Shown one piece after another: positions 17,090-24,222 of a stretch of 31,860 nt of DNA (position 1 is the first letter of the stretch; every line of letters begins with the position of its first letter). The notes below the pieces were generated by a model. The model was not told where the DNA came from and made no database searches. It worked only from the letters and a program-made list of their open reading frames with translations. Origin of the DNA: Bacteroidales bacterium (GTDB lineage: Bacteria; Bacteroidota; Bacteroidia; Bacteroidales; Muribaculaceae); the NCBI GenBank assembly GCA_900770215.1, contig CAAGJW010000031.1, positions 1-31,860 of the forward strand. Direction: 5' to 3'. The translations under genes were made by a program, and so were the position numbers.

Positions 17090-18346
17090 TTACTTGTTGT
17101 TCAGGTTCTTGTCGATAGTGCAGATCGAAACGCGGTTCCACTCGGGCTCGCTGAACATCTCGCTGATGCCGTTGCCAGCAGCGTCGATGCGGTCGGCGTT
17201 GATTTTGTACTTCTTGACCAGGCAGTCCTTAACGGCAGCTGCACGGTTCTTGGCGAGCTTCAGGTTCACAGCCTCTGAGCCGTCCTTGGAAGCATAGCCC
17301 TTCACAACCACTGTGGCAGCGCTGTTGCGCTTCATGTAGTTGGCGATGCGCTCCACGTTAGGCATTTGGTCCTTGGTGATGTCCCACTTGCCAATCTTGA
17401 AGAACACGCTGCTCTCGAGCGACTCCTTGCTGTCCTTGGTCTCGATCACCTGGGGCTTCTGAGCCTTGCAGGCAGCCAGGTCGCGGGCGAGCTGGTCGGC
17501 GCGGGCGTTGCAGCTTGCAAGGTCGCTTTGAGCCTGGCTCAGCTGGTTGCGCAGGTTGTTGATCTGGCCGTTGAGCTGGTCGATGTCGGCCTGAGTGTAC
17601 TTGTAGGGGCACAGTGTGAAGTAGTGCTGGCCATTGCTGTTGCCGAAGTGATAGGTGACACCAGCCTCGAGCTCAACAGCTGCGTTGTTGATGTTGTAAC
17701 GCGTCTGCTGGCGGTTGCTCTTGCCAGCCTGCAGGTCGTGGGCGATGGTGCTGCTGTAGCCGTTGTGACCCTCGTTGTACTGGTTCACATTGTTCATGTC
17801 CCAGAAGATAGAAGGCTTCAACGAGATGGTCCAAGCCTTGCTCTCACCCAGGTTCCAGTTGATGTTGACGCCATACTTGGTGTACCACGAGTTCATGTCG
17901 GCCGAGTTGGCGGTCTTGTAGCCGTGCAGCCAGCCTGCACCAGCCACTGCCTCAAACTCGAGTGTGCGGGGAGCACCCTTGTAACCGCCGAAGAGGTTCG
18001 ACAGGTTGAAGGCTGCAAATGCACCCACCAGCTGGTGGTCGATCATTGTAGCGCTGTGAAGACCCCACACAGGAGTGATGGTCTTGTTCCAGCTCGAGGT
18101 ATTGATGGTCCACTCGCCTTCAACGCCTAAACCCAGAATTGGAGTGACTTGCTTGCGAATTTCAGCACCGAAGATACCACGTGCGTTCTTCCAGAATGCG
18201 TAGTGATGTGCGGGCGAAACTGCACCGCCCTTGAGCGTAACCGACCAGTTGTCGGTAAGCTTAGTGCCATACACATGGTCGGCAACCTGTGCTTGGGCTG
18301 CAGTCATGCCGAGTAATGCGGCTGCTAACAGAATAATCTTTTTCAT
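17090..18346 (-). CDS. OmpA-family outer-membrane protein
   Basis: A 418-aa outer-membrane protein. Signal peptide about 1-19 (MKKIILLAAALLGMTAAQAQ). Residues about 20-245 alternate aromatic and polar residues in the manner of a beta-barrel (YAFWKNARGIFGAEI, GVTYHFGN). A coiled-coil stretch of about 255-300 follows (DIDQLNGQINNLRNQLSQAQ). The C-terminal OmpA-like peptidoglycan-binding domain is at about 310-418: VFFKIGKWDI, KGYASKDGSEAVN, LAKNRAAAVKDCL and RIDAAGNG. The Asp in SKDG and the Arg in KNRA correspond to the residues that contact diaminopimelate in this family. Role: anchors the outer membrane to the cell wall. Two good promoters lie upstream at 18390-18420 and 18537-18568, consistent with strong expression. 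It is monocistronic, with its own terminator. Confidence 0.93.
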   Translation of the reverse strand: MKKIILLAAALLGMTAAQAQVADHVYGTKLTDNWSVTLKGGAVSPAHHYAFWKNARGIFGAEIRKQVTPILGLGVEGEWTINTSSWNKTITPVWGLHSATMIDHQLVGAFAAFNLSNLFGGYKGAPRTLEFEAVAGAGWLHGYKTANSADMNSWYTKYGVNINWNLGESKAWTISLKPSIFWDMNNVNQYNEGHNGYSSTIAHDLQAGKSNRQQTRYNINNAAVELEAGVTYHFGNSNGQHYFTLCPYKYTQADIDQLNGQINNLRNQLSQAQSDLASCNARADQLARDLAACKAQKPQVIETKDSKESLESSVFFKIGKWDITKDQMPNVERIANYMKRNSAATVVVKGYASKDGSEAVNLKLAKNRAAAVKDCLVKKYKINADRIDAAGNGISEMFSEPEWNRVSICTIDKNLNNK

Positions 18347-18389
18347 AGTTCAAAATAAATTAAAACATTATACTCTATTAAAAACTTGG

Positions 18390-18420
18390 CAAAAGTAACT
18401 AATTTTTCGATTATATCAAA
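18390..18420 (-). promoter_or_regulatory. OmpA promoter P1
   Basis: Minus strand: TTTTTTG, 19 bases, TACTTTTG (18397-18390). This matches the Bacteroidota TTTG/TAnnTTTG consensus. It lies 43 bases before the start codon in an AT-rich tract. Confidence 0.8.
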
Positions 18421-18536
18421 AAATTAACTAAATTTTTAGAGAAAATAGGCTTTATTGCCCCAAAAAAGGTCATCTTTTGTTTTTTTTAGACCAAAATAAA
18501 ACAAAAGCGGCCATTTTCTACCTCTTTTATATAGGG

Positions 18537-18568
18537 CAAAAGTAGTGCTCGCCGTGCACAAGTGCAAA
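18537..18568 (-). promoter_or_regulatory. OmpA promoter P2 (upstream)
   Basis: Minus strand: TTTG (18568-18565), 20 bases, TACTTTTG (18544-18537). Its -7 box and the following GCC are identical to those of P1. It sits just after the stop codon of the gene at 18577-19287. The AT-rich stretch 18421-18536 between the promoters shows no gene. Confidence 0.65.
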
Positions 18569-18576
18569 CAAAATCG

Positions 18577-19287
18577 TCAAAGCCACTCAACTTGTATACC
18601 AAACGACAATGTGAGCCACTTGTCGGGCGTGATGTAGCTGTTTTTAACTTTTTGGATGAAGTAATAGTCGCACGTGCTCAGCTCGTAGAACACACTCACG
18701 CTGCGGCCAAACCAGCGCTTGTGCTCGGGTATGTTGAGCTTGACGCGCCCGCCCAGGTACACATTGGAGCGCACGCGCGTGGCAAACCAGTAGTAGCCCT
18801 TGGGATAGCGCGAGGGCTGGCGCACCCACAACTTGCGGCTGAAGGCCGTGTTGAAGTAGACGCCCGTGGCCAGCGGCTGGAAATCGACAAGGCCGCCTGC
18901 CAGGTGCACCGACCACGGGATGTAGTCCTGCTTGATGGTCATCGTCATCATGCCATGATGGGCATCGTGCTTAGGCACGAAGCCAAACAAGAGCGATGTC
19001 TCCCAGTGCCGCTTGCCATAGATCCACACGGGGCCGCCCGAAAACATGCCCATATTGCCAGCATACTGGATGCGGGCGCCGCGCGGGATGAGGCGCGCCC
19101 ACATGCGGTAGTAGCTGTCGAGCCGGCGCACGTAGGGTGCCACGCGGGCTACCGAGTCGGTGGCAGGAGTGGTGCTCACCACCACGGTGTCGACCCGCTC
19201 CACCACACGCCACACCGTGTCGGCCGGAGTGGCTGCCAGGGCTATCACCGATGCGAGCATTGCAATGCTAGAAAGAAACCACCTCAT
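18577..19287 (-). CDS. Putative outer-membrane protein of unknown family
   Basis: A 236-aa exported protein. Signal peptide about 1-20 (MRWFLSSIAMLASVIALAA). The remainder is rich in Tyr, Trp and Arg with alternating hydrophobic strands (GGLVDFQPLATGVYFNTAF, SNVYLGGRVKLNI) and ends GIQVEWL, as outer-membrane beta-barrels often do. I do not recognise the family. The frame extends upstream to 19611, but that extension is a shadow of the metallophosphoesterase. The start at 19287 is chosen for the signal peptide and overlaps the metallophosphoesterase end by 20 bases, which suggests translational coupling and a joint role at the envelope. Confidence 0.75.
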   Translation of the reverse strand: MRWFLSSIAMLASVIALAATPADTVWRVVERVDTVVVSTTPATDSVARVAPYVRRLDSYYRMWARLIPRGARIQYAGNMGMFSGGPVWIYGKRHWETSLLFGFVPKHDAHHGMMTMTIKQDYIPWSVHLAGGLVDFQPLATGVYFNTAFSRKLWVRQPSRYPKGYYWFATRVRSNVYLGGRVKLNIPEHKRWFGRSVSVFYELSTCDYYFIQKVKNSYITPDKWLTLSFGIQVEWL

Positions 19288-20083
19288 AGCTGTAGGAACT
19301 TGGAGTAATTTTAAAGATGCAGTACTGTCGCTTGTCGATGCTGGGCGTCTGGTAGTAGACGATGCCGTCGCCGTAGATGTCGAGCTTCTCCAGGCTGTGG
19401 CCATGGCCGTTGATGCAGAAGAGCAGCCCTGGCAGCCCGTGCAGGTAGTGGAACTCAAAGGCCTTGGCCACGTTGTTGTTGAACACATCGCTGTAGGGGC
19501 GGGCGTGCATGGTGACCACGCAGCGGTCAAACTCGCTGGCACGTGCCGTGTCTTGCTGCTCGATGTAGTCGAGGTCGGGAATGGCCTCGCCGTAGTCATA
19601 CTCCAGGGCATTGGTGTTGATGTTGATAAATTTCACACGCCCGGCGATGAAGGTGAAGTTGGCCGGGCCGAAGATTTTCAAGAAGGCCTCCTTGCCCGTG
19701 CCCAGGCAGTCGTGATTGCCTATGTCGCACACATAGGGCACGTTGAGCCCGCTCAGTATGTTGCGCTGCCACTCAAATTCCTTCACCGTGCCATAGTCGG
19801 TGAGGTCGCCGTCGTGCACGACAAACATGATGCTGTCGCGCCGGTTCACGTCTTTCACAAAGTCCTTGGTCTCGTCATACCATCCTTGCGTGTCGCCCGT
19901 GGCGGCAAAGATGATGGTGTCCTTGCCTGCGCATTGCACCTCGATGAGCCTTGCGTTGGTCGTGTTTACCATCTTCTCGCCGTCGATGTCGACGTCGTAG
20001 GGGTGATAGTTGATGTAGCGGCATCCCGCCAGTGCCAAGCCTGCCGCAACACAGGCTGCAATGGTCAATGTCTTCACTTTCAT
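19268..20083 (-). CDS. Calcineurin-like metallophosphoesterase lipoprotein
   Basis: A 271-aa protein. It has a type II signal peptide with lipobox LAGC (Cys21), so it is predicted to be a lipoprotein acting outside the inner membrane. Metal-binding motifs of the calcineurin-like phosphoesterase fold appear in order: GDTQG (63-67, Asp64; this replaces the more common D-x-H), GDLTDYG (92-98), GNHD (122-125), MHARP (His193) and GHGH (226-229). The substrate cannot be inferred. The 3' end overlaps the start of the next gene by 20 bases. No clear consensus promoter is seen; a perfect palindrome CGTTTTAAAACG lies 55 bases upstream (20138-20149). Confidence 0.88.
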   Translation of the reverse strand: MKVKTLTIAACVAAGLALAGCRYINYHPYDVDIDGEKMVNTTNARLIEVQCAGKDTIIFAATGDTQGWYDETKDFVKDVNRRDSIMFVVHDGDLTDYGTVKEFEWQRNILSGLNVPYVCDIGNHDCLGTGKEAFLKIFGPANFTFIAGRVKFININTNALEYDYGEAIPDLDYIEQQDTARASEFDRCVVTMHARPYSDVFNNNVAKAFEFHYLHGLPGLLFCINGHGHSLEKLDIYGDGIVYYQTPSIDKRQYCIFKITPSSYSYEVVSF

Positions 20084-20137
20084 GCGGCAAAGAAAATAAA
20101 AAAATCCACACTAGCGGTTACACGGCTGCAAAAATGA

Positions 20138-20149
20138 CGTTTTAAAACG
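20138..20149. promoter_or_regulatory. 12-bp palindrome upstream of the metallophosphoesterase gene
   Basis: CGTTTTAAAACG is a perfect palindrome 55 bases before the start codon. A single copy was seen; it could be an operator or chance in an AT-rich spacer. Confidence 0.3.
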
Positions 20150-20216
20150 AAAAATGGAAAAATTTGACGCAACTTCACATTCCATTGCAAGCCGAGCAGC
20201 GTGCTATATATGCAGC

Positions 20217-20257
20217 GAGAGCCGCACTTCCCCATTGCCCGGGGAATTGCGGCTCTC
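20217..20257 (-). terminator. Long hairpin after alaS
   Basis: Perfect 10-bp arms GAGAGCCGCA / TGCGGCTCTC enclose a further TTCCCC / GGGGAA stem, forming one long hairpin about 58 bases past the alaS stop. No T run follows on the minus strand, so terminator function is likely from position but not proven by form. Confidence 0.6.
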
Positions 20258-20314
20258 TCGCCTGTATAGTGTCATGGCCTTGCAGCCTGCATGTGCAGGC
20301 CCACGGCACAGGTG

Positions 20315-22936
20315 CTACTTGATGTTGAGCAACTCCTGCATCTTGTCCATGGCTGCATTCAAGCCGTCGGCATTGCGGCCGCCAGCCTGTGCAAAGTGAG
20401 GCTGACCGCCGCCGCCACCCTGGATGGCCTTGGCAGCCTCGCGCACTACCTTGCCGGCATTGAAACCCTCTTTCACCAGGTCGTCGCTGAGCATAATTGT
20501 GAGCATGGGCCGGTCGCCCTCGCGGGTGGCAGCCAGAAACACAGTGGCAGGCTTGGCATCGGCCTTGATGGCAAAGGCCACGCCCTTGACCACATCGGCC
20601 GAGACGGGGCCGGTGACGCTCACCACATGCATGCCGTTTACTTCCTTGGCATCGCGGCACAGGGCGTCTTTGAGGGCATGGATGCGGTCTTGCACAAAGC
20701 CGTCGACCTGCTTGCGCAGACTGGCATTCTCGGCCACAGCCTTGTTGACTGCGGCAGTGAGGTCGGGGGCGTTGTTGAGCAGCTCCTTGAGCTTGATGAT
20801 GGTTTTCTCGAGAGCATAGATGGCATTCTCCACGCTTTGGCCGGTGATGGCCTCGATGCGGCGTATGCCGGCCGCAATGCTGCTCTCGCTCAAGATCTTG
20901 ATCATGCCTATGTTGCCGGTGTTGGGCACATGGGTGCCGCCACACAGCTCCACGCTGGGGCCGTATTTCACCACACGCACCTTGTCGCCGTATTTCTCGC
21001 CAAAGAGGGCAATGGCTCCCATGGCACGGGCCTCGTCGATGGGCATGTCGCGATGCTCCTCAAGCGGAATGGCCTGGCGCACCATGGCATTGGCCACCAG
21101 TTCCACCTGGTGAAGCTCCTCGGGGGTTACCTTCTGGAAATGGGAGAAGTCGAAGCGCAGCGACTTGGCATCGACATAGGAGCCCTTCTGCTCCACATGG
21201 GTGCCCAGCACCTTGCGCAGGGCATAGTCGAGAATGTGAGTGGCAGTGTGGTTGCAAGCAGTGGCACGGCGGGCCTCAACGTTGATGGCGGCATGCAGGG
21301 TCTCGGTCACGTCGGCAGGCAGGCGCTTCACGATGTGCACCGGCAGGTTGTTTTCGCGCTTGGTGTCGACCACCTCAATTTTCTCGTCGCCGCAGGTGAG
21401 CACGCCTGTGTCGCCCACCTGGCCGCCCATCTCGGCATAGAATGGCGTGCGCGAGAGCACCAGCTGGTAGAAGGTGCTCTTCTTCTGCGTCACCTTGCGG
21501 TAGCGCAGTATCTCGGTGTCGCACTCGTCGAGGTCGTAGCCCACAAACTCGGTGTGGCCCTCGCGCAGCTCCACCCAGTCGTCGGCCTCTACACGGGCAG
21601 CATTGCGGGCACGCTCCTTCTGCTTGGCCATCTCGGCGTTAAACTCGTCTTCGCTCACGGCGAGCCCGTTTTCCTTCAAGATGAGCTCGGTGAGGTCGAA
21701 GGGGAAGCCGTAGGTGTCGTAGAGGGTGAAAGCCTGTGCGCCGTCGATGTGCGACTTGCCAGCCTTCTTGGCCTCGGCCACGATGCCCTCGATCATCTTC
21801 ATGCCAGTGGCAAGGGTGCGCAAGAAGGCATCTTCTTCCTCCTTGATCACGTGCTTGATGAGCGATGCCTGCGCCGGCAACTCGGGATAGGCCTGGCCCA
21901 TCGACTCGATGAGCGTGTCGACGAGGCGGTACATGAAGGCCTCGCGCAGGCCCAGGAAGGTGTAGCCGTAGCGCACGGCACGGCGCAAGATGCGGCGTAT
22001 CACGTAGCCAGCCTTGGCGTTGCTGGGCAGCTGGCCGTCGGCAATGCTGAAGGCCACGGCACGCACGTGGTCGGCCACCACGCGCATGGCCACGTCGACG
22101 TCGTCGCTCTCGCCATAGCGCTTGCCCGAGATTTCGCCTATCTTCTTGATGAGGGGCTGGAAAATGTCGGTGTCGTAGTTGGAGTGCTTGCCCTGCAGCA
22201 TGCGCACGAGACGCTCAAAGCCCATGCCCGTGTCGATGACGTGCATCGAGAGGGGCTCGAGGCTGCCGTCGGCCTTGCGGTTGAACTGCATGAACACGAT
22301 GTTCCATATCTCGATCACCTGCGGGTCGTCTTTGTTGACCAGCTCGCGGCCGGGCACCTGAGCCTTCTGCTCGGGCGTGCGCGAGTCGTAGTGTATCTCC
22401 GAGCACGGGCCGCAAGGACCGGTGTCGCCCATCTCCCAGAAGTTGTCGTGCTTGTTGCCGTCGATGATGTGGTCCTGCGGCAGGTGCTTGGCCCAGTAGC
22501 CGGCAGCCTCGTCGTCGCGGGCGATGCCCTCGTCGGGGCTGCCCTCAAACACGGTCACATAGATGTCGCGGGGGTCGAGCTTGAGCACGTCGACCAGATA
22601 CTCCCAGGCATAGTCGATGGCACCCTCCTTGAAGTAGTCGCCAAAGCTCCAGTTGCCCAGCATCTCAAACATGGTGTGGTGGTAGGTGTCGTGACCCACC
22701 TCCTCCAGGTCGTTGTGCTTGCCGCTCACGCGCAGGCACTTCTGCGAGTCGGTGCGGCGGCGCGGTTCAGGGTCCTTGGTGCCCAGGATGATGTCCTTCC
22801 ACTGGTTCATGCCAGCGTTGGTAAACATGAGTGTGGGGTCGTCCTTGATCACCAGCGGTGCCGATGGGACGATCACATGACCTTTCGACTCAAAGAATTT
22901 CTTAAACGAGTCGCGGATTTCATTAGCAGTCATCAT
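20315..22936 (-). CDS. alaS: Alanyl-tRNA synthetase
   Basis: An 873-aa enzyme that charges tRNA-Ala with alanine in the cytoplasm; the length is normal for bacterial AlaRS. It begins with the class II catalytic domain (IRDSFKKFFESKGHVIVPSAPL, TLMFTNAGMNQWKDI, then FEMLGNWSFGDYFK). The editing domain carries zinc/active-site motifs HTATH (563-567) and CGGTH (665-669). It ends with a C-Ala domain (GGGGGQPHFAQAGG). The start is the first of two ATGs; either is possible. A strong consensus promoter lies at 23018-23049, with an inverted repeat in its spacer, divergent from the MerR-family gene. Confidence 0.98.
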   Translation of the reverse strand: MMTANEIRDSFKKFFESKGHVIVPSAPLVIKDDPTLMFTNAGMNQWKDIILGTKDPEPRRRTDSQKCLRVSGKHNDLEEVGHDTYHHTMFEMLGNWSFGDYFKEGAIDYAWEYLVDVLKLDPRDIYVTVFEGSPDEGIARDDEAAGYWAKHLPQDHIIDGNKHDNFWEMGDTGPCGPCSEIHYDSRTPEQKAQVPGRELVNKDDPQVIEIWNIVFMQFNRKADGSLEPLSMHVIDTGMGFERLVRMLQGKHSNYDTDIFQPLIKKIGEISGKRYGESDDVDVAMRVVADHVRAVAFSIADGQLPSNAKAGYVIRRILRRAVRYGYTFLGLREAFMYRLVDTLIESMGQAYPELPAQASLIKHVIKEEEDAFLRTLATGMKMIEGIVAEAKKAGKSHIDGAQAFTLYDTYGFPFDLTELILKENGLAVSEDEFNAEMAKQKERARNAARVEADDWVELREGHTEFVGYDLDECDTEILRYRKVTQKKSTFYQLVLSRTPFYAEMGGQVGDTGVLTCGDEKIEVVDTKRENNLPVHIVKRLPADVTETLHAAINVEARRATACNHTATHILDYALRKVLGTHVEQKGSYVDAKSLRFDFSHFQKVTPEELHQVELVANAMVRQAIPLEEHRDMPIDEARAMGAIALFGEKYGDKVRVVKYGPSVELCGGTHVPNTGNIGMIKILSESSIAAGIRRIEAITGQSVENAIYALEKTIIKLKELLNNAPDLTAAVNKAVAENASLRKQVDGFVQDRIHALKDALCRDAKEVNGMHVVSVTGPVSADVVKGVAFAIKADAKPATVFLAATREGDRPMLTIMLSDDLVKEGFNAGKVVREAAKAIQGGGGGQPHFAQAGGRNADGLNAAMDKMQELLNIK

Positions 22937-23017
22937 ATTTTTTTTCTTCGTTTTTTATTTCCCTTATCGTTGGCTGTGTTGCAGGAAATGATTACCTTTA
23001 CACATGATAATATCACG

Positions 23018-23049
23018 CAAAGTTACTGCATAATCGCAATTTATGCAAG
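23018..23049 (-). promoter_or_regulatory. alaS promoter
   Basis: Minus strand: TTG (23048-23046), 20 bases, TAACTTTG (23025-23018). This is a good consensus match, with a leader of roughly 75 nt before the start at 22936. Confidence 0.75.
23027..23047. promoter_or_regulatory. Inverted repeat inside the alaS promoter spacer (candidate operator)
   Basis: TGCATAA, 7 bases, TTATGCA: perfect 7-bp arms that almost exactly fill the interval between the -33 and -7 elements of the alaS promoter. MerR-family proteins classically bind dyads in the promoter spacer, and a MerR-family gene starts 38 bases away on the other strand. Confidence 0.55.
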
Positions 23050-23085
23050 CCCGGCGCGGGATAACACCTAATTTTAGGAAGTGGC

Positions 23086-23433
23086 ATGGAAGAATTGACC
23101 AAACGTTTCTACCGCATAGGCGATGTGGCCGAGATACTCGGCATTCCCGCCTCGACGCTGCGCTACTGGGAGAAAGAGTTCACCATCATCAAGCCCACGC
23201 GCAGTGCCAAAAACATAAGGCTCTACACGCCCAAAGACATCGAGACCATCAAGATGATCTACTACCTGGTCAAGGAGAAGGGCTTGAAGCTCGATGCTGC
23301 CCAGGCCATGATAAGGCGCAACCGCGAGGGCGTGTCCAAGCGTTTCGAGGTGGTAGAGCGGCTCAAGCGCGTGCGCGACCAGCTCAAGGCCTTCAACAAG
23401 GCTCTGCTCGAGGCCTCCAAGACCGAGCGTTGA
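23086..23433 (+). CDS. MerR-family transcriptional regulator
   Basis: A 115-aa protein with an N-terminal MerR winged helix-turn-helix (FYRIGDVAEILGIPASTLRY, WEKEF) and the wing segment (RLYTPKDIETIKMIYYLVKEKG). A helical C-terminus (VVERLKRVRDQLKAFNKALL) suits the antiparallel dimer coiled coil. No effector domain or metal-binding cysteines are present, so it is a short MerR-like regulator of unknown signal. It has an SD-like AGGAAG five bases before the ATG, within an inverted repeat CCTAA-TT-TTAGG (23067-23078). It is divergent from alaS and shares a 149-bp intergenic region with it. Confidence 0.9.
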   Translation: MEELTKRFYRIGDVAEILGIPASTLRYWEKEFTIIKPTRSAKNIRLYTPKDIETIKMIYYLVKEKGLKLDAAQAMIRRNREGVSKRFEVVERLKRVRDQLKAFNKALLEASKTER

Positions 23434-23461
23434 GCGCCTCCCCTCCTCCACTCTACTACAC

Positions 23462-23527
23462 GAAAACGGCTGCAGCCTGCCGCAATGAGGAAAAAACGTC
23501 CTCGTGCAGCAGGCTGCAGTCGTTTTC
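23462..23527. terminator. Convergent bidirectional terminator
   Basis: A 19-bp stem with one G-T wobble (23462-23480 and 23509-23527). It starts GAAAACG and ends CGTTTTC, with a small GAGGA/TCCTC hairpin in the loop. It lies between the ends of the converging MerR and DUF3127 genes and can serve both. Confidence 0.8.
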
Positions 23528-23587
23528 TTGTCGCGCCGCGGGGCAACGCAGTTGCACCTCGCAGGCCGGTGTATTGCGGTCGCTCTC

Positions 23588-23977
23588 TCAGAAGGGCAGG
23601 TCATCGCTCGAGCCGCCGCCAAAGTCGGCTGGGGCACCTGGTGCAGGTGCTGCCGGTGCCGGTGCAACGGGCGCGCCTGGAGCAGGAGCGGGCGCAGGAG
23701 TAGCCGACGGCTCGTAGGGCTCGGCCTTCCAGGCATTGATGTTAGTAAACCAGCGGCCATTGTACTCATGGCTGTCGATGTCGAAGCTCACTTTCACTTG
23801 CTGTCCCACCTCGAGCGGATACTGATTGGCCTTGTCGCCGAAGAAACTGAAGAAGATCTTCTTGGGATAGGCCTCGGCGGTCTCGAGCACATATTCTTGC
23901 TTGTTCCACTGGTTGCCAGCTCTGGAGGTGCCTTGCTGTGCCGGCAATTTCACGATGATTTTTCCTATTGCTTCCAT
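23588..23977 (-). CDS. DUF3127 family protein with SSB-like acidic tail
   Basis: A 129-aa protein. Residues 1-88 match the small OB-like DUF3127 domain widespread in Bacteroidota (IGKIIVKLPAQQGTS, KQEYVLET, PKKIFFSFFGDKAN, VKVSFDIDSHEYNGRWFTNI). Then come about 30 residues of Pro-Ala-Gly linker and a terminal GGGSSDDLPF. The layout of OB-like domain, disordered linker and acidic D-D-L-P-F tip is that of single-stranded DNA-binding protein, whose tip recruits repair and replication partners. A role with single-stranded nucleic acid is an inference. A -7-like TAACTTTG lies at 24040-24033. Confidence 0.85.
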   Translation of the reverse strand: MEAIGKIIVKLPAQQGTSRAGNQWNKQEYVLETAEAYPKKIFFSFFGDKANQYPLEVGQQVKVSFDIDSHEYNGRWFTNINAWKAEPYEPSATPAPAPAPGAPVAPAPAAPAPGAPADFGGGSSDDLPF

Positions 23978-24032
23978 TGTCGATGTTTTTTCGTTGTTAT
24001 CGATGTCGTTTTTATTTCTTTTTTTGAAGTTA

Positions 24033-24040
24033 CAAAGTTA
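24033..24040 (-). promoter_or_regulatory. Probable -7 element of the DUF3127 gene
   Basis: TAACTTTG on the minus strand, 55 bases before the start, fits TAnnTTTG. No clear -33 element was found 19-20 bp upstream. Confidence 0.5.
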
Positions 24041-24222
24041 GCAATTCATTTCCATTCAGCCATCATTTTGCCCCGAAATATTCTTGCCACAATCCGCCCA
24101 GCAGGTCCGCTTACCAGCCAGATGTTAAATCACGTTAAAACCATTCTCAACCTAGAGGCCTAATTAAGAATTATAAGTAATTTAGAATTATAAACTCTAA
24201 ACTTAAAACAAACACAAGGCTT

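Noticed and set aside
19288..19611. N-terminal extension of the putative outer-membrane protein to 344 aa
   Set aside because: The extra 108 residues are Ser/Thr/Ala shadow sequence of the metallophosphoesterase gene, and a signal peptide begins at 19287.
20291..23071. A 926-codon plus-strand frame opposite alaS
   Set aside because: alaS is certain from its motifs; the antisense frame has no coherent domain and arises from codon bias.
23074..23769. A 231-codon minus-strand frame across the MerR gene and terminator
   Set aside because: It overlaps a clear MerR-family gene, a terminator hairpin and the DUF3127 gene in another frame, with no coherent domain.
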